From Brachypodius melanocephalos (taxonomy: Eukaryota; Chordata; Aves; Passeriformes; Pycnonotidae), in NCBI GenBank assembly GCA_013398615.1, contig VZSR01003371.1, positions 5,152,029 to 5,216,028 of the forward strand: 64,000 nt of DNA, read 5' to 3'. Made by a program: the position numbers and the translations under genes. The notes beneath the pieces were generated by a model. The model had not been told where the DNA came from. It ran no database searches and was given only the letters and a program-made list of their open reading frames with translations. Each line of letters begins with the position of its first letter. Position 1 is the stretch's first letter. Of the stretch, positions 49,346-62,500 are shown piece after piece.

Positions 49346-52018
49346 CTGTAAAATTGAATTAGAAAAAAGGAAAAAGTCAGAAAAATTCTTGCATATATCA
49401 AAATTAGTATTGTAATAACACAATTCTTATTTGGACTATTCATTCATGCAAGTATATCACTTTGTGAGCAATGCTGATGGCCTGGCATTTCAGATTACAC
49501 ATCTCTGCTCATGAAAGAATACTCCTGTTTGAGGTTTCAATGATTAAAATTTCAGAAAGGAGATGAAACTCATTAATGGTGAAGATCAGAGTACTATTTG
49601 GCTGTTTGCTGCTACTGAATTGCTTCTACCTATGAGTTTAATCCAAGGCAGAGGGAAAGCTTTCCCTCATTTAAACTACTGAAGCCTAAGCCAGGTATAT
49701 TAGAACAGCATTTGACACAGGCACTTACCCACCATACTGTTCTGCACATTTAACACTATTTGCCATGTTAAAGCATTCTGCTGTATTTTTTCATTACTAA
49801 TCTCCTCTTAAAAAGAAAAGTGAAGCAGTGGGTAACAAACACTATACCCACTTCCCAAACCCTGAGCTACTTTTAACATCTTGCCCTGTGGGTTTTTTTC
49901 AGCTTTTCTTTAAAGGTTACATAATTGTTATCTGTCAGCAAACACCAGATCTGGTAACCAGGACAGACTCTCAAACACATAAAAGTATCACAGACAACAG
50001 CTTTGATATCTTTATTCTGTGAGCAGTCATCTAAATCAAAAGCACTAGGTTCATCAGCTGCTTCTTTTTATCCTAAATATCCTCTGCACATTTTCTTTCT
50101 CTCTAGTGACCTGCATTAACCATGCTTGATGATTTAAATTGGCCAAGCATATTCAGGGACCACTATGGAATATAAAGTGGGAAGAGATCTTCATAGAGAT
50201 ATGTCCAAACATAAACATGAGGCTTTGGAAAGGAACATTGATGCTACTAGGACCATAAGTTTACTTACATTTTCTAGCTTTAACATCTACAGCTTAAAAA
50301 AAACCCCAGAAAATTATTTTCAACTAATGTTTCCATAAAAATATTGCCTCTTTTACACTACTAATTAGCTGTTTAAATAACCAGTAGTAGCAAGGAAAAA
50401 AGCAACTTGAGGATATGAGTCACACTAAACCCACTTGAAACTAAGATATTAATAGAAGTAATGGTGATGTTAGACTATCTTTTAAACCTGTTGCCTTTAA
50501 GTACATCCTCAAATATGATTTTCATATGCCAACCATGCACTATTTCACCTTCACAGCAGTCTGATACACACCAGCCTCCCTCAGCCTGAGAGCTGTCCCA
50601 TAAATGCCACTTCTGCCCAACTTTTGGTCTTGTTCTTCCATTTACTTTTTTTTTACTCTAAGATAGAATGCTTAGAAATGCTCTTCCACCACAAATAATG
50701 CTACCCAGACAGCTGGAAATTGAACCAGTCTGTTTTTCCATCATGTGTCCTATCTTCCAGGAAAGCACACAACTATAAATATTTACATCTTGTTCTGAAA
50801 TTACACCAGGTCAAATATTAAAAACCCCTCAAATTCATACACTCACTGGTAAAGGTGGCACATACACTGTTCAACGTGAGCAGTCAAAGCTAAACATGGT
50901 TCATGAAATACTGCAGCCAAGTTTGAGGGCAAGCATGTGAACACAGAAGCGTCTAGAGCAGCACAATCAAACATTGCTGTGTCCCTTTTAAACCTGGTGG
51001 AGCTTAAAGTAAATCTGGAATAGAAGTCACAAGAAAGGCTGACTGGAGGTCAGATGTTGTTCCTTTACAGATTGAGAACACACTGAGGAGCTTCATAACT
51101 GGTGCAAAGGCTTTCAGATATCTGTTAAGGATGAATGTTTCCAGCAGTAAGAGGCCACTGTTAAGAACCAGCTGCAAAGTTCAGCACATGTTTAGTTACT
51201 TCTATCTGGGGAAGGGCCATAGAAGAATGTGGGGGGGTCTTACTTCCCTCAAGGAAAAACCTCAAAATCCAATAAAACTACCAAAGATGAGAGAAAAACT
51301 GATCTGTAATCAGTTAATTATAGTTATATTTTGCTTAGTACTTCAAATGTTCAAATGTTTCACTGCAATTTAAATCAGCTTAATACAAGTCTCCTTAATA
51401 AAATAAGGAGAGACTCGACAGAATGACATTAGACCTTAGTTAATGAACCAATTGAATCAAAGGATAAAGGAAAAGCAAATGAAATCACAGAAGCATAGCA
51501 CTTTTGGCATCATGCTTAATTGTAGTTACCCACATTCATAAATCCTACCAGCTACTGAAAAGAGTATTGGGGCACTGCAACCATTTAGGCCCTTTCTGAC
51601 AGCATGGAACCCAATCAGTTCTGAAACACTGGCAATGTGGAAAGCCTCACCAAAAAGTCTCATTTTAGCAGCTCACACTTACAATAATAATTTTTCAAAT
51701 GGAGACATGCTCCATTGACAGATATTATAAGTATGGGGTTGAGATGAAAAGGTGCTGTTAGCCTGAAAAGCCTTCATCTATCTGCTCCCACCTTTTCCTG
51801 CTCCCCACCACAAGTAAATTTCATTTCTCAATATGAAGCACAACCCTGAGCAGGGGTTGTACTTCAGATCAGAAGCACACTTCACAAATTAATTCCTTTC
51901 TCACCTTTCTTAAAAGTGTTTGATCAGTACACTGGTATTAACTGTTTTACACTAGAAAGCTGTTCTTACTGGGCAGTCCTTGTTAAGGATGACACAATGA
52001 ATGTTTAAGTGGTCAAAA

Positions 52019-52074
52019 TGTCACCAACACACTCCTACCACTGAAATGTCACCATCACACTCCTACCACTGAAA
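52019..52074. repeat. 28-bp tandem duplication, one mismatch
   Basis: Two adjacent 28-bp units, 52019-52046 and 52047-52074, both begin TGTCACCA and end CCACTGAAA; they differ at one base (A or T after TGTCACCA). A two-copy unit like this is a candidate length polymorphism. Confidence 0.85.
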
Positions 52075-53478
52075 GCCATTCTAGGTTGCAGTTTGCTGTA
52101 CCTCAGCTGCCATCACAACTGCCAACACATTCTCTACTCTGGCTATTTGTGGCCCACAGCAGTGTGCCAGCACAAGTGTTTCTGCTCATCACAGAGAACT
52201 AGATCAAGGAATTTTTATAGCTGGATGAAACCAAAACACTTCCTTTTGTTTCTGGGAAATGCTGTTTTCCAGCTGGATCGGCTCCCCAGCCTGGTTTGCC
52301 ATGAACTGGACACAAATGCTTGTGTGGACACATTGTGGGATGCTGACACTGCTTGTCCAAGTACCTGTCCAACTACAGCGTCAGAAAAACCAAAATTCAC
52401 CACATAAGAAAGCCAACTGACATCAGCATTTCCTACACTCAGCCAAGCAGATTCTTCTTTAATTAGAAATTAGGCATCTCCTCCTCAAACATGGTTTGAA
52501 TGTGTTTTGGTCCCATCTTCCTTTACCAATTTGCACTCCTTTGTCTGGTCAAACTCAAAGGGATCTGAAATCCTCCCTGCAGCCTCAGCACCTTAACTCA
52601 GTGACCAAACTTGGTTCACTCTGGTTGAGCTGTGTATACTCTACAAGGAATTGTTTCCCTCATCTATGCTAATTAATATTGGCTGCCAGGAGACAAAAGT
52701 CTTCAGAATTACTTCACTCAACTGTGGTCATTTCAGATTTTGTTATTATGTATTTATAAGGTTTTTGTCCCTCAGTACCTCCTAGAGGGAAGCGCCTCAC
52801 TTCATTTTCCTATTTTTGAGGGTTTAGTTTATTTCAAGACTCTCTGCTATGGTATGTATTTAATGGATCCACAGAGAGACTAGAGTAAGCTCTTTACTTT
52901 ATGTACTTCTTCCCCCATGCTATTTTTCTAGAGCTGGTTAAAGGCAGTCAGCTTTATTTTTCAGTCTCTCCTTATCGTACTCTTTATGCTTATCAGGTTG
53001 GATCCCTCTCAAACTGCTCAGCACTTCATACTAATTGGATTTCCAGTAATAGGAACTATTTGACCATCCTTGTTAGGGCAATGAAGATGCTGCTGAATTT
53101 GCATCTTTTCAGCTGCCTCATGGCAGAGATCTCAGCACAATCCAGTCCTGCCCCAGTCTCCACAGAGCCTGGAAGCACAGCCCACAGGTAACACACTCTG
53201 CTGTCACCAAGTCTCCACAGACAGCAACAGAGCCAGAAGCTGCCAGTTCAAACAGGAATATCCTCCAAGCCTAGATCTAGTAACAATAGGCCATGAAGCT
53301 CCAAGTTGGATGGAGTCCTACAAGATTATGGCCATCTTTCCTTTAACACACCATCCTTTGTGGAGCCTGATTAGGTAGGACGGTGAGCAAAGCTAAGACC
53401 TCCAAGATAAACACACACAACAAAAGATGTTACTCAGTCTCTGTCCTGGGAGAGACTTAATCTTCCTACAATCTCCTT

Positions 53479-53507
53479 GGGCTGGGGTGCAGGGGTGAGA
53501 GGTGGGG
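53479..53507 (+). other. Near-canonical G-quadruplex motif
   Basis: The plus strand carries four G-runs of 3-4 (53479-53481, 53484-53487, 53492-53495, 53504-53507) with loops of 2, 4 and 8 nt. The last loop is one longer than the usual limit. It would sit on the template strand of FAM53A if the transcript extends this far upstream. Confidence 0.45.
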
Positions 53508-56500
53508 AGGAAGAGAAGCTATTTTCTTTGTTGTTGTTGAAAGGTAGACTAATCGGAAGGAAAAAATGGAATATAAAAATCAAACTCCAAATGCAAGCCA
53601 AAGCTAACATTCCTCAAAGCTGGTGAATGAGCTGTGATGGAGTCAGTATCACCATTGTCTCTGATTTAAAGTTCTTCTGTATTCCTTCTGAAGGCTGAGA
53701 TATAATAATATCTCTATAGTATAACTAAAGGACAGACAGATTATTTCTTTAAAAGTTTAGCTACAGGTAGTAATGACTTATAAAATCTCTGCCAAAATTA
53801 ACAGTGGAGATAGAACAGAAGTGTTCATGTCACAAATTCTGTGTCTTCTCCATGACATCACTAGCGTCTTTTTTGGGGAAGACTACTAAAAATACAGATT
53901 ATCCAACCTCCCAGTCAATTAAAGGATGTCAGAGGCTCATTCAGTTTGACAAGCTACTTTCAAAGAGATGAAGAGTCCTGATGAAGAACACAAAGCCAAC
54001 ACAAAAAACCCCCTTTCCTTGGCTCTAAGAAAGTAAGGCAGCCAGACTCATTTCCAACCCACTCCTGCTCCTCCTCTGCATCCTGCAGGACAAAATGTTC
54101 CAGCAACAGCTCATCTCGATGGGAAAATTTACATTTGTTTGAAACACTTCTAACAAATTCTTCTGTTTCTGGAAGTTCTATCTTGGATAAAGAAGTGATC
54201 ACAAGATTTTTAGATGAATTCCCCATTAACACAAACGTAGGTGTTTCTTGGTGAACACAGTCCCATTATTTTTCTGCCTATGGCATTAAAATGACCTGTG
54301 AGAACACAGAGGATTGTTTCCTCTGTTACTTCACATTGTTTCCTACTCTTTGCTCCAAGTGCTACATGGAACCTTTATTACCAGCAATCCCATACATGCA
54401 CTTAGCTTGCTCCCAGCAGAAGAAAAGGATTAGCTGGAGTCAAAATTCCAATTCGGATAAGTAGGTCCTTTAAAATATTATCTCTGCTTCAGCAAGCCAA
54501 AGGAGCTAATCACTCCAGCAGTACTAACTCCAGATCTAGATGATTTTGCTACTACACTTAGATGAAAGGTGATGTGATTTTTTGCCTCCTGGCACCTTCT
54601 GCAGCATCCAAGAAGCACCTCAAAATTGAAACATCACACAAAACAGATCGAGTTTTAACAGAGCATTGTCTGTCCCCATCCCACTCATCCTTGAAGCAAC
54701 ACTAAGTTGGAAGACCAGCTTTGCTGAGACTGCTAAGCTAATACTTTATGCCATCTGACAAAAAACTACAAAATACCTAGTTTCCTGAAAGGCAAAATTC
54801 CAACATCCAAAAGGGAAGAGAACATTCTATCTCTAAAAATATGTATTTACTACAGTGCTAAGAAGTTCACAGAGAGGCTAAGCATTCCTTACAACATAAG
54901 TCTATTATTAATAACTTTTAGCCCAGAAAAGTTGTTGATAGCAGGCACTTAAAAGAGAATTATTTGGACTCTATCCTTTCCAGCACTAATCTGCAGTGTG
55001 GCTATTCTGCAAACCTTCCAAAATTCCACACCAAGTTAAAAAAAAAAAAATCGGTTTTAATTAGAAAGTTTCCTACAGCTATGAAGTTATCAACCAACCT
55101 TTTGGTGGATTGGTACTAAAAGAGGACACTTCATATTATACTTCGGGAGTCCTCCCAATGCCATTAACTAGCACCCCTTTATTTTCTGAGGTTCTTTGCA
55201 AAGAGGTTTTTAGCAATGCATTAGAGTAACAGTTTCTGACCAAAAAGCAGCTCTTACAAGGGACAAAAAGAAGAGAAATTATAATCCTAGTTTGTATTCC
55301 GTAGAAACTGTTTCACAACCAGCTAAAAAATTCTGTTTAAGTTGTAGCTATTCTCCCTGTAGAGTTCAGATGTGACAAAATAAAGCCTTAACACCACACC
55401 CTACACATTCTAGAACTCTGAATATAACAACCAAAGCAGCTAGTTTCAACATCTGTAATTTAGAGTTTCTCTAAAAGGACTGAACACAGAGTTACAGAAC
55501 CTCTTCACTTTCTCCATGCAGTGTTTTCATAAGCCAGTTTTTATTAAAAGAAAACCTTCAATATTATGACGTGTTCAAGCCTGGATTCAGGTTGACGCAA
55601 CTCCAGCACAGAACTCCAAAAAGGGACAAGATAAGTAGGTTACAAGATATCCTTTACATCAACTTACGGCCACTGGAGACATATCTCAGGTATTCCACAG
55701 GCTCTGGAAGCACAAGGAATATCAAGAGCTCAAAACTGTCTGCTGAAGAATAACACCTACTGTGCAAGGCATGACTACAGGTCACCACTTGAAGGTTAAA
55801 AATTAGGGTTTGGGTTGTTAACGCCTCCAGAGATAGATGAGAATAAATATTAGGCCCACTTATCTCAAATGCAGAAAATCACTCCTGAGCCCAGAATTTC
55901 ACTGTTTTGACCCTAAAGTATCATCACTAAGACCAACTGGTCACTAAGGCAGCTGAGACAAAATATAAACTACTACTAAAATAAAGCTGCACCCTACACA
56001 CTCACTTCTACTCTATCTCCCACACCTCAGATCCAAGAGCTCCTATGAGAAGGGAAGCCTCAACCATCACACACAGCCTTTGGATTCCACTTTACTTAAG
56101 AAACACATGATACACTGGAAAGAGGTTAAAGTTAATACTTCAGTATTACCTTAATAGTATGGTTTCCCCATCCTTAGCTGTACAATTCATCCAGCTCGGC
56201 TGAGGAACACATACAAAACAAAGACCTAAAATAATTTAATACATTTTGAGTCAATCAAAATGTTTTACACGATGAACTGTTGTCTGTAATAAATATACAC
56301 CCTTTTATTTCTCAAGTCAGTGGTTTGGGCTTGGTTTTAAAACAAGATACTCGAGAGTTTCCTTCCAGAAAGTAAAAAGAAGGGAAGAGATAGGCAATGT
56401 TAGACCTTTGTCACAGTTTATAAAGTACACTTCTCAAAGCAACAGAAGTGGTGAAGTAAGCTCAAGAGACTTTTTCCAGGTCATACCTAATTAAAGCAGG

Positions 56501-59500
56501 GAATACATCACTACAGAAAACTAGGGCTATGAACTCAACCCAGCCAGTGGTTAAAGCATTTTTTATTGCCAACCCGTATCAGTAAGAAGTCTGTCTCTCA
56601 GGTTTAAACTTGTCTTTCAGACCTGTTGAAGACCAAATACTCAGATCACAAACAAGTCATCCTGCATCATTTAAAGTATCTTTGTCAGACAGGACAACAG
56701 ATGAGCTGTGCCTTGTGTCTGATGCTGTATAAAGATGCTATTCCAAGATGCTTATGTTACTTACGCTCTTTCCTAAAATAATCCACCATAATGAGAGGCA
56801 TGGATTTAATTCATTTTGCTGAAGCATATTTACATCTATTCTGTTTGGAGCTCCATTTGAATGAGTCATCAGCACTGGCCCATGACCACTCATCTCCCTG
56901 CAATGTGAAATTTGGACTCTTTCTCCTCAGCCCTACTGCAGAAAGCCCAAGGCTACAATGTGATGTTGAGGAACAGAAGTCTGATCTACTGAGGCTTGAA
57001 CACATCAACACCAAACCCTTGGCTTTTGCTGTAATTATGAACTAAATGAGCTAACAGTCATTATTTCAAGACTACACTACTCAAACCAAGAGCTATTGCC
57101 TGTTTAAGCAATTCAGAACAGAACCTAGTGGGCAATCACCACTTCTTTACTGTAACTTTCAGGGTATATTACTAAAAGCTCAAAGTTCTACATAAATTAC
57201 TTTCACCTCCACATACTGCTTTTACAAATATGCTATTTAAAACCAATGGAAGTATTTATTTCATAGACTAAGCCTCCAGTAAGACACAAAATTCAGACTC
57301 AAATAGTAATTTATACTGATCATACTAGTGCTTGGAGATATCTACCAGACTTTCACTAAAGTAAGTGATGTGGACTGTATAAGAGCCATGAGATTGGTTT
57401 TTTTATTCTAAAGCTTGAAGAGCGAAAAAACCCAGAGCAACTGGCCTTACTACCAAGACATTTGCTTCACTCCATCAGTTAGAAAATCCAGACGAAAAAA
57501 AAAATAGTGAGTAGTATCACCTACTTTCTCTTAGTGTTTGCCTTTAAAACTGAGAAGTAAAACATGCACATATGCATATTTTAAAAATATCCAGGGCTGG
57601 AAAAAAAAAATAGCACTGACCCTTAACTTGTATAGCAGTGACAACAATGATTACCCCATGCATATCCTGCTTCCCTGTGACAGAATGGAATAACACCAGC
57701 ACTGAAGTACTGTTCAATCATCAAAGCCTATGGGCTTGGAGCTGAGGGATTATACAAATCTCTTCCATACATCCTGCTCCCAAAACACACACAGCTAATA
57801 AACCTCCTCCTGTTTGCCTTCAGGTTCATTCTGAGGAGTTTCAGACATCTGGTTGGCTTGTTTAAAATAAAAAGGCCGACTAGTAGGTTTGTTTTTATGA
57901 TCCCAAGTGTGAAATGTTCTTGCTGGAGGCCTCAGGCCAGGTGAAAAACACTTATGTTAAGATGCTACTTCATGGCATTTCAGGGATCTAATGAGCTATA
58001 TATAATCTGCACATAGCAAAGTCGCCCTTCATTAGCTTGCACACATGCATTATGGAAATTAAAAATGAGGAACCTATGGTAGACCAAATATTTTTCAGTA
58101 AATAGTACAGCTGGTGAACTGCAGATAGCACTAAATTTAGAACTCCAGTTCTGAGCAGTATTCTGTAAATATCCATACATCTCAATGCTTACAGCAACAT
58201 AAAGCACATTTCTCCAAAGCTCACTGTACTTATTTTTCATACTATGAGTAATATTTCCTTCTCATGACAAAGTATTATGCCCAATTTAGCAGTTTAAAGG
58301 AAAGTGTCTTGGTCTCAAAATTGGAACTTTGCAGAAGATCACTGTGCAACTACACTGAATAAGCATTTGGATGTGTGGTCTCTTATTTCAGCAGTCCCCA
58401 AGTACACTGTTTACATGTTTTCATATAAAACCCTAAAGTATAAAGAAAGCAAATTACATGAAGAGTTTACACAGCCATAAAATTCTATGCAGGCTTGCAC
58501 AAAGTAGTTAAAGCTTGCTGCTACATTATCTGTGTGGAAAGAGCATGGAAATGCATCGAACAGATATGAAACATGGCATGTAGCTGACAACCAAGTTCCA
58601 TCTCATAGCCCAAACTTGTTCTCTATCATGGCTCCCCATCTGCAACTTGTCACTGAAGAAACCCTAATTCATGTGGCAGGAGATACCACCACAGGACCTG
58701 GCACACAAAGATCCCAAGTTCTACAACACTCATCTAGTTACCAGATCCATCAGAATCCAGAAAATAAAACCCAAGTACCACACAGCTTTCAAATAGCAAA
58801 AACTTTCTTTTAAATAAAGAGGTATCTGTATACATTACAGATAGCAAAACTGAATGGTAGTTTGAAGAATTTCTTGTTGTTGCACTTTACTTTGCTAAAC
58901 TACAGTTCCTATCAACTTAACATTTGGTTTCCACATACCTCAAGTTTTTGAACAGTGAAGTCTCTGAAGGGATCTGCACTACATATAATCTGCTCTACAT
59001 GTGAGCTCTCAGTCCACAGATGACCCAAGTATGACCAGACCACAAATTAAAGCCCATTAAAATAATGGAATGAAATACAAAGAAAACGGCAGTACACATC
59101 AATACTGTGTGTGCTTTCAGCATTCAATTCAGACATTACTTCAAGTGTCACCAGGGACATCCCTCTTGCCAGACCTATTAAAGGTACTTCAATAAAATTT
59201 AGCTCAGTTGAGCTATGCAGCTCTTACAAGCTCACTAGACTATTTGCAAAGCCAGATAAGTACTTTGTCTCTATGCAGTCAGCCTTGAGCAGCACACTGA
59301 ACAGCTGGATTCAGGAAACGCTGTGTTAGAGGTCAAGACACAAACCAAGGGGTATACATTGCAGCAGGTATTTAGACAAAGCATTTGTAACAATTACATC
59401 AACTAATGAAACTTCATGAGACAAAGTTACACCATGTCAGCCAAGGAGAAAAAGTGAACTATTCTAGCTACATTTGTATGATTGTGTTTTCCATAAATAC

Positions 59501-62500
59501 TGGAAGACCACCTTTCCTGAGCTTGATGGAAAAGCTCAGCACTTTCTGTGTACTTCCTCAACACTATCTGATGTAGCAAACAAACAACTCATTACTTCTA
59601 CATGCAAATTCTATGGAAAGATTTACTCATCCAAGGGGATTCATAGAAGTCACCAGAACTTCAAATTATAGTTTACTCACAGAGGATGGGTTACAAAGCC
59701 TTAACGTAAAACCATACCCCTGGTACGGGAAACAAACAGGCACAAGGTGCCAATCAGTACACAGATACTATAGATCATAGTTCAGTCAGTATAAACCAAA
59801 ATAACTACTTTATTTGAGCACAAAAATGCCAGGAGAAAAGGAGTGTTGAGGAAGGCCTTCACTTTTAATCTTTCCTGACTGGGACAGAAATTTAGCAGCA
59901 GGTAAGTCACTTGGCAAGTCCAGCACATAACATGCACACACAGCAACTGTGCAAAGGAAGACCAGACCAAGAGTGTTCGGAAGGGAAATGGGACCTCCCA
60001 TGTGGGCAGTTATCTTTACAGAGGACAGCATTCTGACAAGATCAACTTTGGTAACCAAGATGAAGCACAAAACAGAAAAGATTTATCTGATGAAGTCAAC
60101 AGTAAGAGAGGTGTGGTCTTTCAAATGATCTTTCAATGCTGACAAAAAGTGTACTCAATCTAAGCTTCCTTTAAAATGAGCCTCTGAAATTACATCTGGG
60201 TTCCTGGCACCCTCACACATGCAAAGGTTAAGCACACTATAATCTGCATAAAGCAGTAACATCTTTTCTGCTGAAGATCTGAAACAAACGGCTGTGTTAG
60301 GGGAAGTCACTGGCTGAGCACCTGGACTCAAGAAGTACTGAAGTGATAAACAAGCTTCTGACAGCTGCAGCCTTTTCTGCAGGTGCAACAGGCATTCACT
60401 TCATTGCAGTTTGGCTCAGTTCAACAGCTACTTTAGAACTCAGAAATAGGTCTGGTATTATTTGATCAACTTGTGCTCCAGTAAGAAAAGGACAAAGGAA
60501 AGGTCCCCCAAACTAGTTCCAAAGATTAAGACTGCATATTTAACAGGACTATAAAGTTTAATCTCAAGGATACATGGCATTTTACAGTCAACTTTGTTAG
60601 TAAAATTGGACTATCACACTTTATACAGAAAAACCTGCCACAACCATGAACACCCCTTGAAACTGCTTTTCTGAACATAGCTCCCCCATAATCCTGTTTA
60701 AGGTCTGTAATACTTACAAACAACTATTAACCTTAAGTACAGATTTCACCACCCACATTGCCTTTAACTTCCCAACACCAGCTGATGCTGCCTTACTGTT
60801 CTGGTAACACTTTGTGGGTTCAGAGTGGTCACTGAGGTAATCCTATCTAACAAACATTCTTTAGGAAAGGATCAACAGACTTGCTAAACCTCTGCTCAAT
60901 TTGACATTGCAGCATGGTTTCAAAGCATACCTGTCCATCTCCTTAGAGCATCCAGTGGAAAGAACAGTTGGAAGATGAATTATTCCAGCTTGTAGCCAGG
61001 CACAATAAAACCTTCAACTACACTCAAATACATCTGTGTGATGAGAATAATCTGCTACACATGCAGGGACTGTAAATAAGGCAAGGATAAAAGCAAGTCT
61101 AAGGGAATTACTGAATGGCAGAGATGCAAAGAAAGTTTAGAGGACAAGGTGCTGGAGAAAAAACAGCAAATAGCACTCACAGAACTGTGTCAAACAACCC
61201 CAACAGAGACAGGCCTCAGAGAAATCAATTTCTATGCAGCACAAGATTCATTATGTGCACTGAGTTCAACAGGGGAGATAATATGAGAACAAAGATTTCA
61301 AACAGAGAAAATTGCACCTACAGAGACGTCAAAAAATACTTACAAATACAAATCCAAGAAAAATACTCTAAAGAAAAGCTGTTCCAAGTAGTGGAGCTTA
61401 GCCTTTGACACATGGCTTGCAATGAAAGAGCAATTTCATCTCAAGAATGGACAGCTTCAAAGAACTCTAACTACAGATTACTTCAGTCACTCTGTTACAC
61501 CTGGAATTATTTGCAAGGTACTAGATTTAGGCTGTTACGTGATATATTTAAATACAGACAGAAACAAGACATGGGTGGGGCTTTTAAGAAACAAACGAAC
61601 AAAAAAGGATTTGGACATCGATTTGATGTTAGGCCTGTCTTCATCCTATGTCTGCATTAAGGAAAAGGTCAAAATTCATGCAACCAGTCTCCAACTCCCC
61701 CATATTTAAGTAGAACCTCTGGAAAGAGCAGGAACCTTTTGTGAGCACTAGAGGTGTGCAGCACCCACCTGTTTCACTAGGACATCAGTGTAACAGGGTT
61801 TAGGGGGGAACCTGTGAGCTCACACACCTAAATGTTACAGACTTGTGCTGCTGGGAGGTAGCAAAGGCAGTCCTTGGGGGACCATCACATCCAGAGAGCA
61901 GCTGCCAGTGGTGCGTGGGAGAACACACAGAGCAGGAACCCAGCTCAGTTCCATTTCTGTGCTTCCCGTGATCTGCTGCTGGCAGAGGAGGCTTGTTCTA
62001 CGTAGGAGAACAGCAGGAAGGACTGCAAGACAGCCTTAAAATCCTGCAGAACTTTGACAAGCTGGAAAACTGTTCTGCAAGCAATAGGACACAAGTGAGT
62101 TCTGAAAGCACACTCAGGCAGGATTAAATGAACAAGCAGGAAGGGAGTTCCTCAGAAGAAAGCTGTGAGCTAGGTGGGATCAACAGGCTGACCTTGAAAT
62201 GAGTGTTAAGCTGGTGTAAGAAAGTCCAATGTATGGGGATGCATAAACAGGAATATCAGCTCCAGGGCACATGAAGCCACTTTTTCACTCCACTCAGCAC
62301 AGAAAGTCTCAGCTGCAATACAGACTTGGGTTTTGAGTACCACACACTTGACGCCCAATGTGAACTAACTTGGGAGAACAACAAGAATGATGAGAGCTGA
62401 AAAAAACATGACCTCTCATGAAGACCTGAATATGCTAGTTTTATTTAGGACAAAAGTATCACAAGGGTGGAGGGCAAGACACAAGGAAACAGGAACATTG

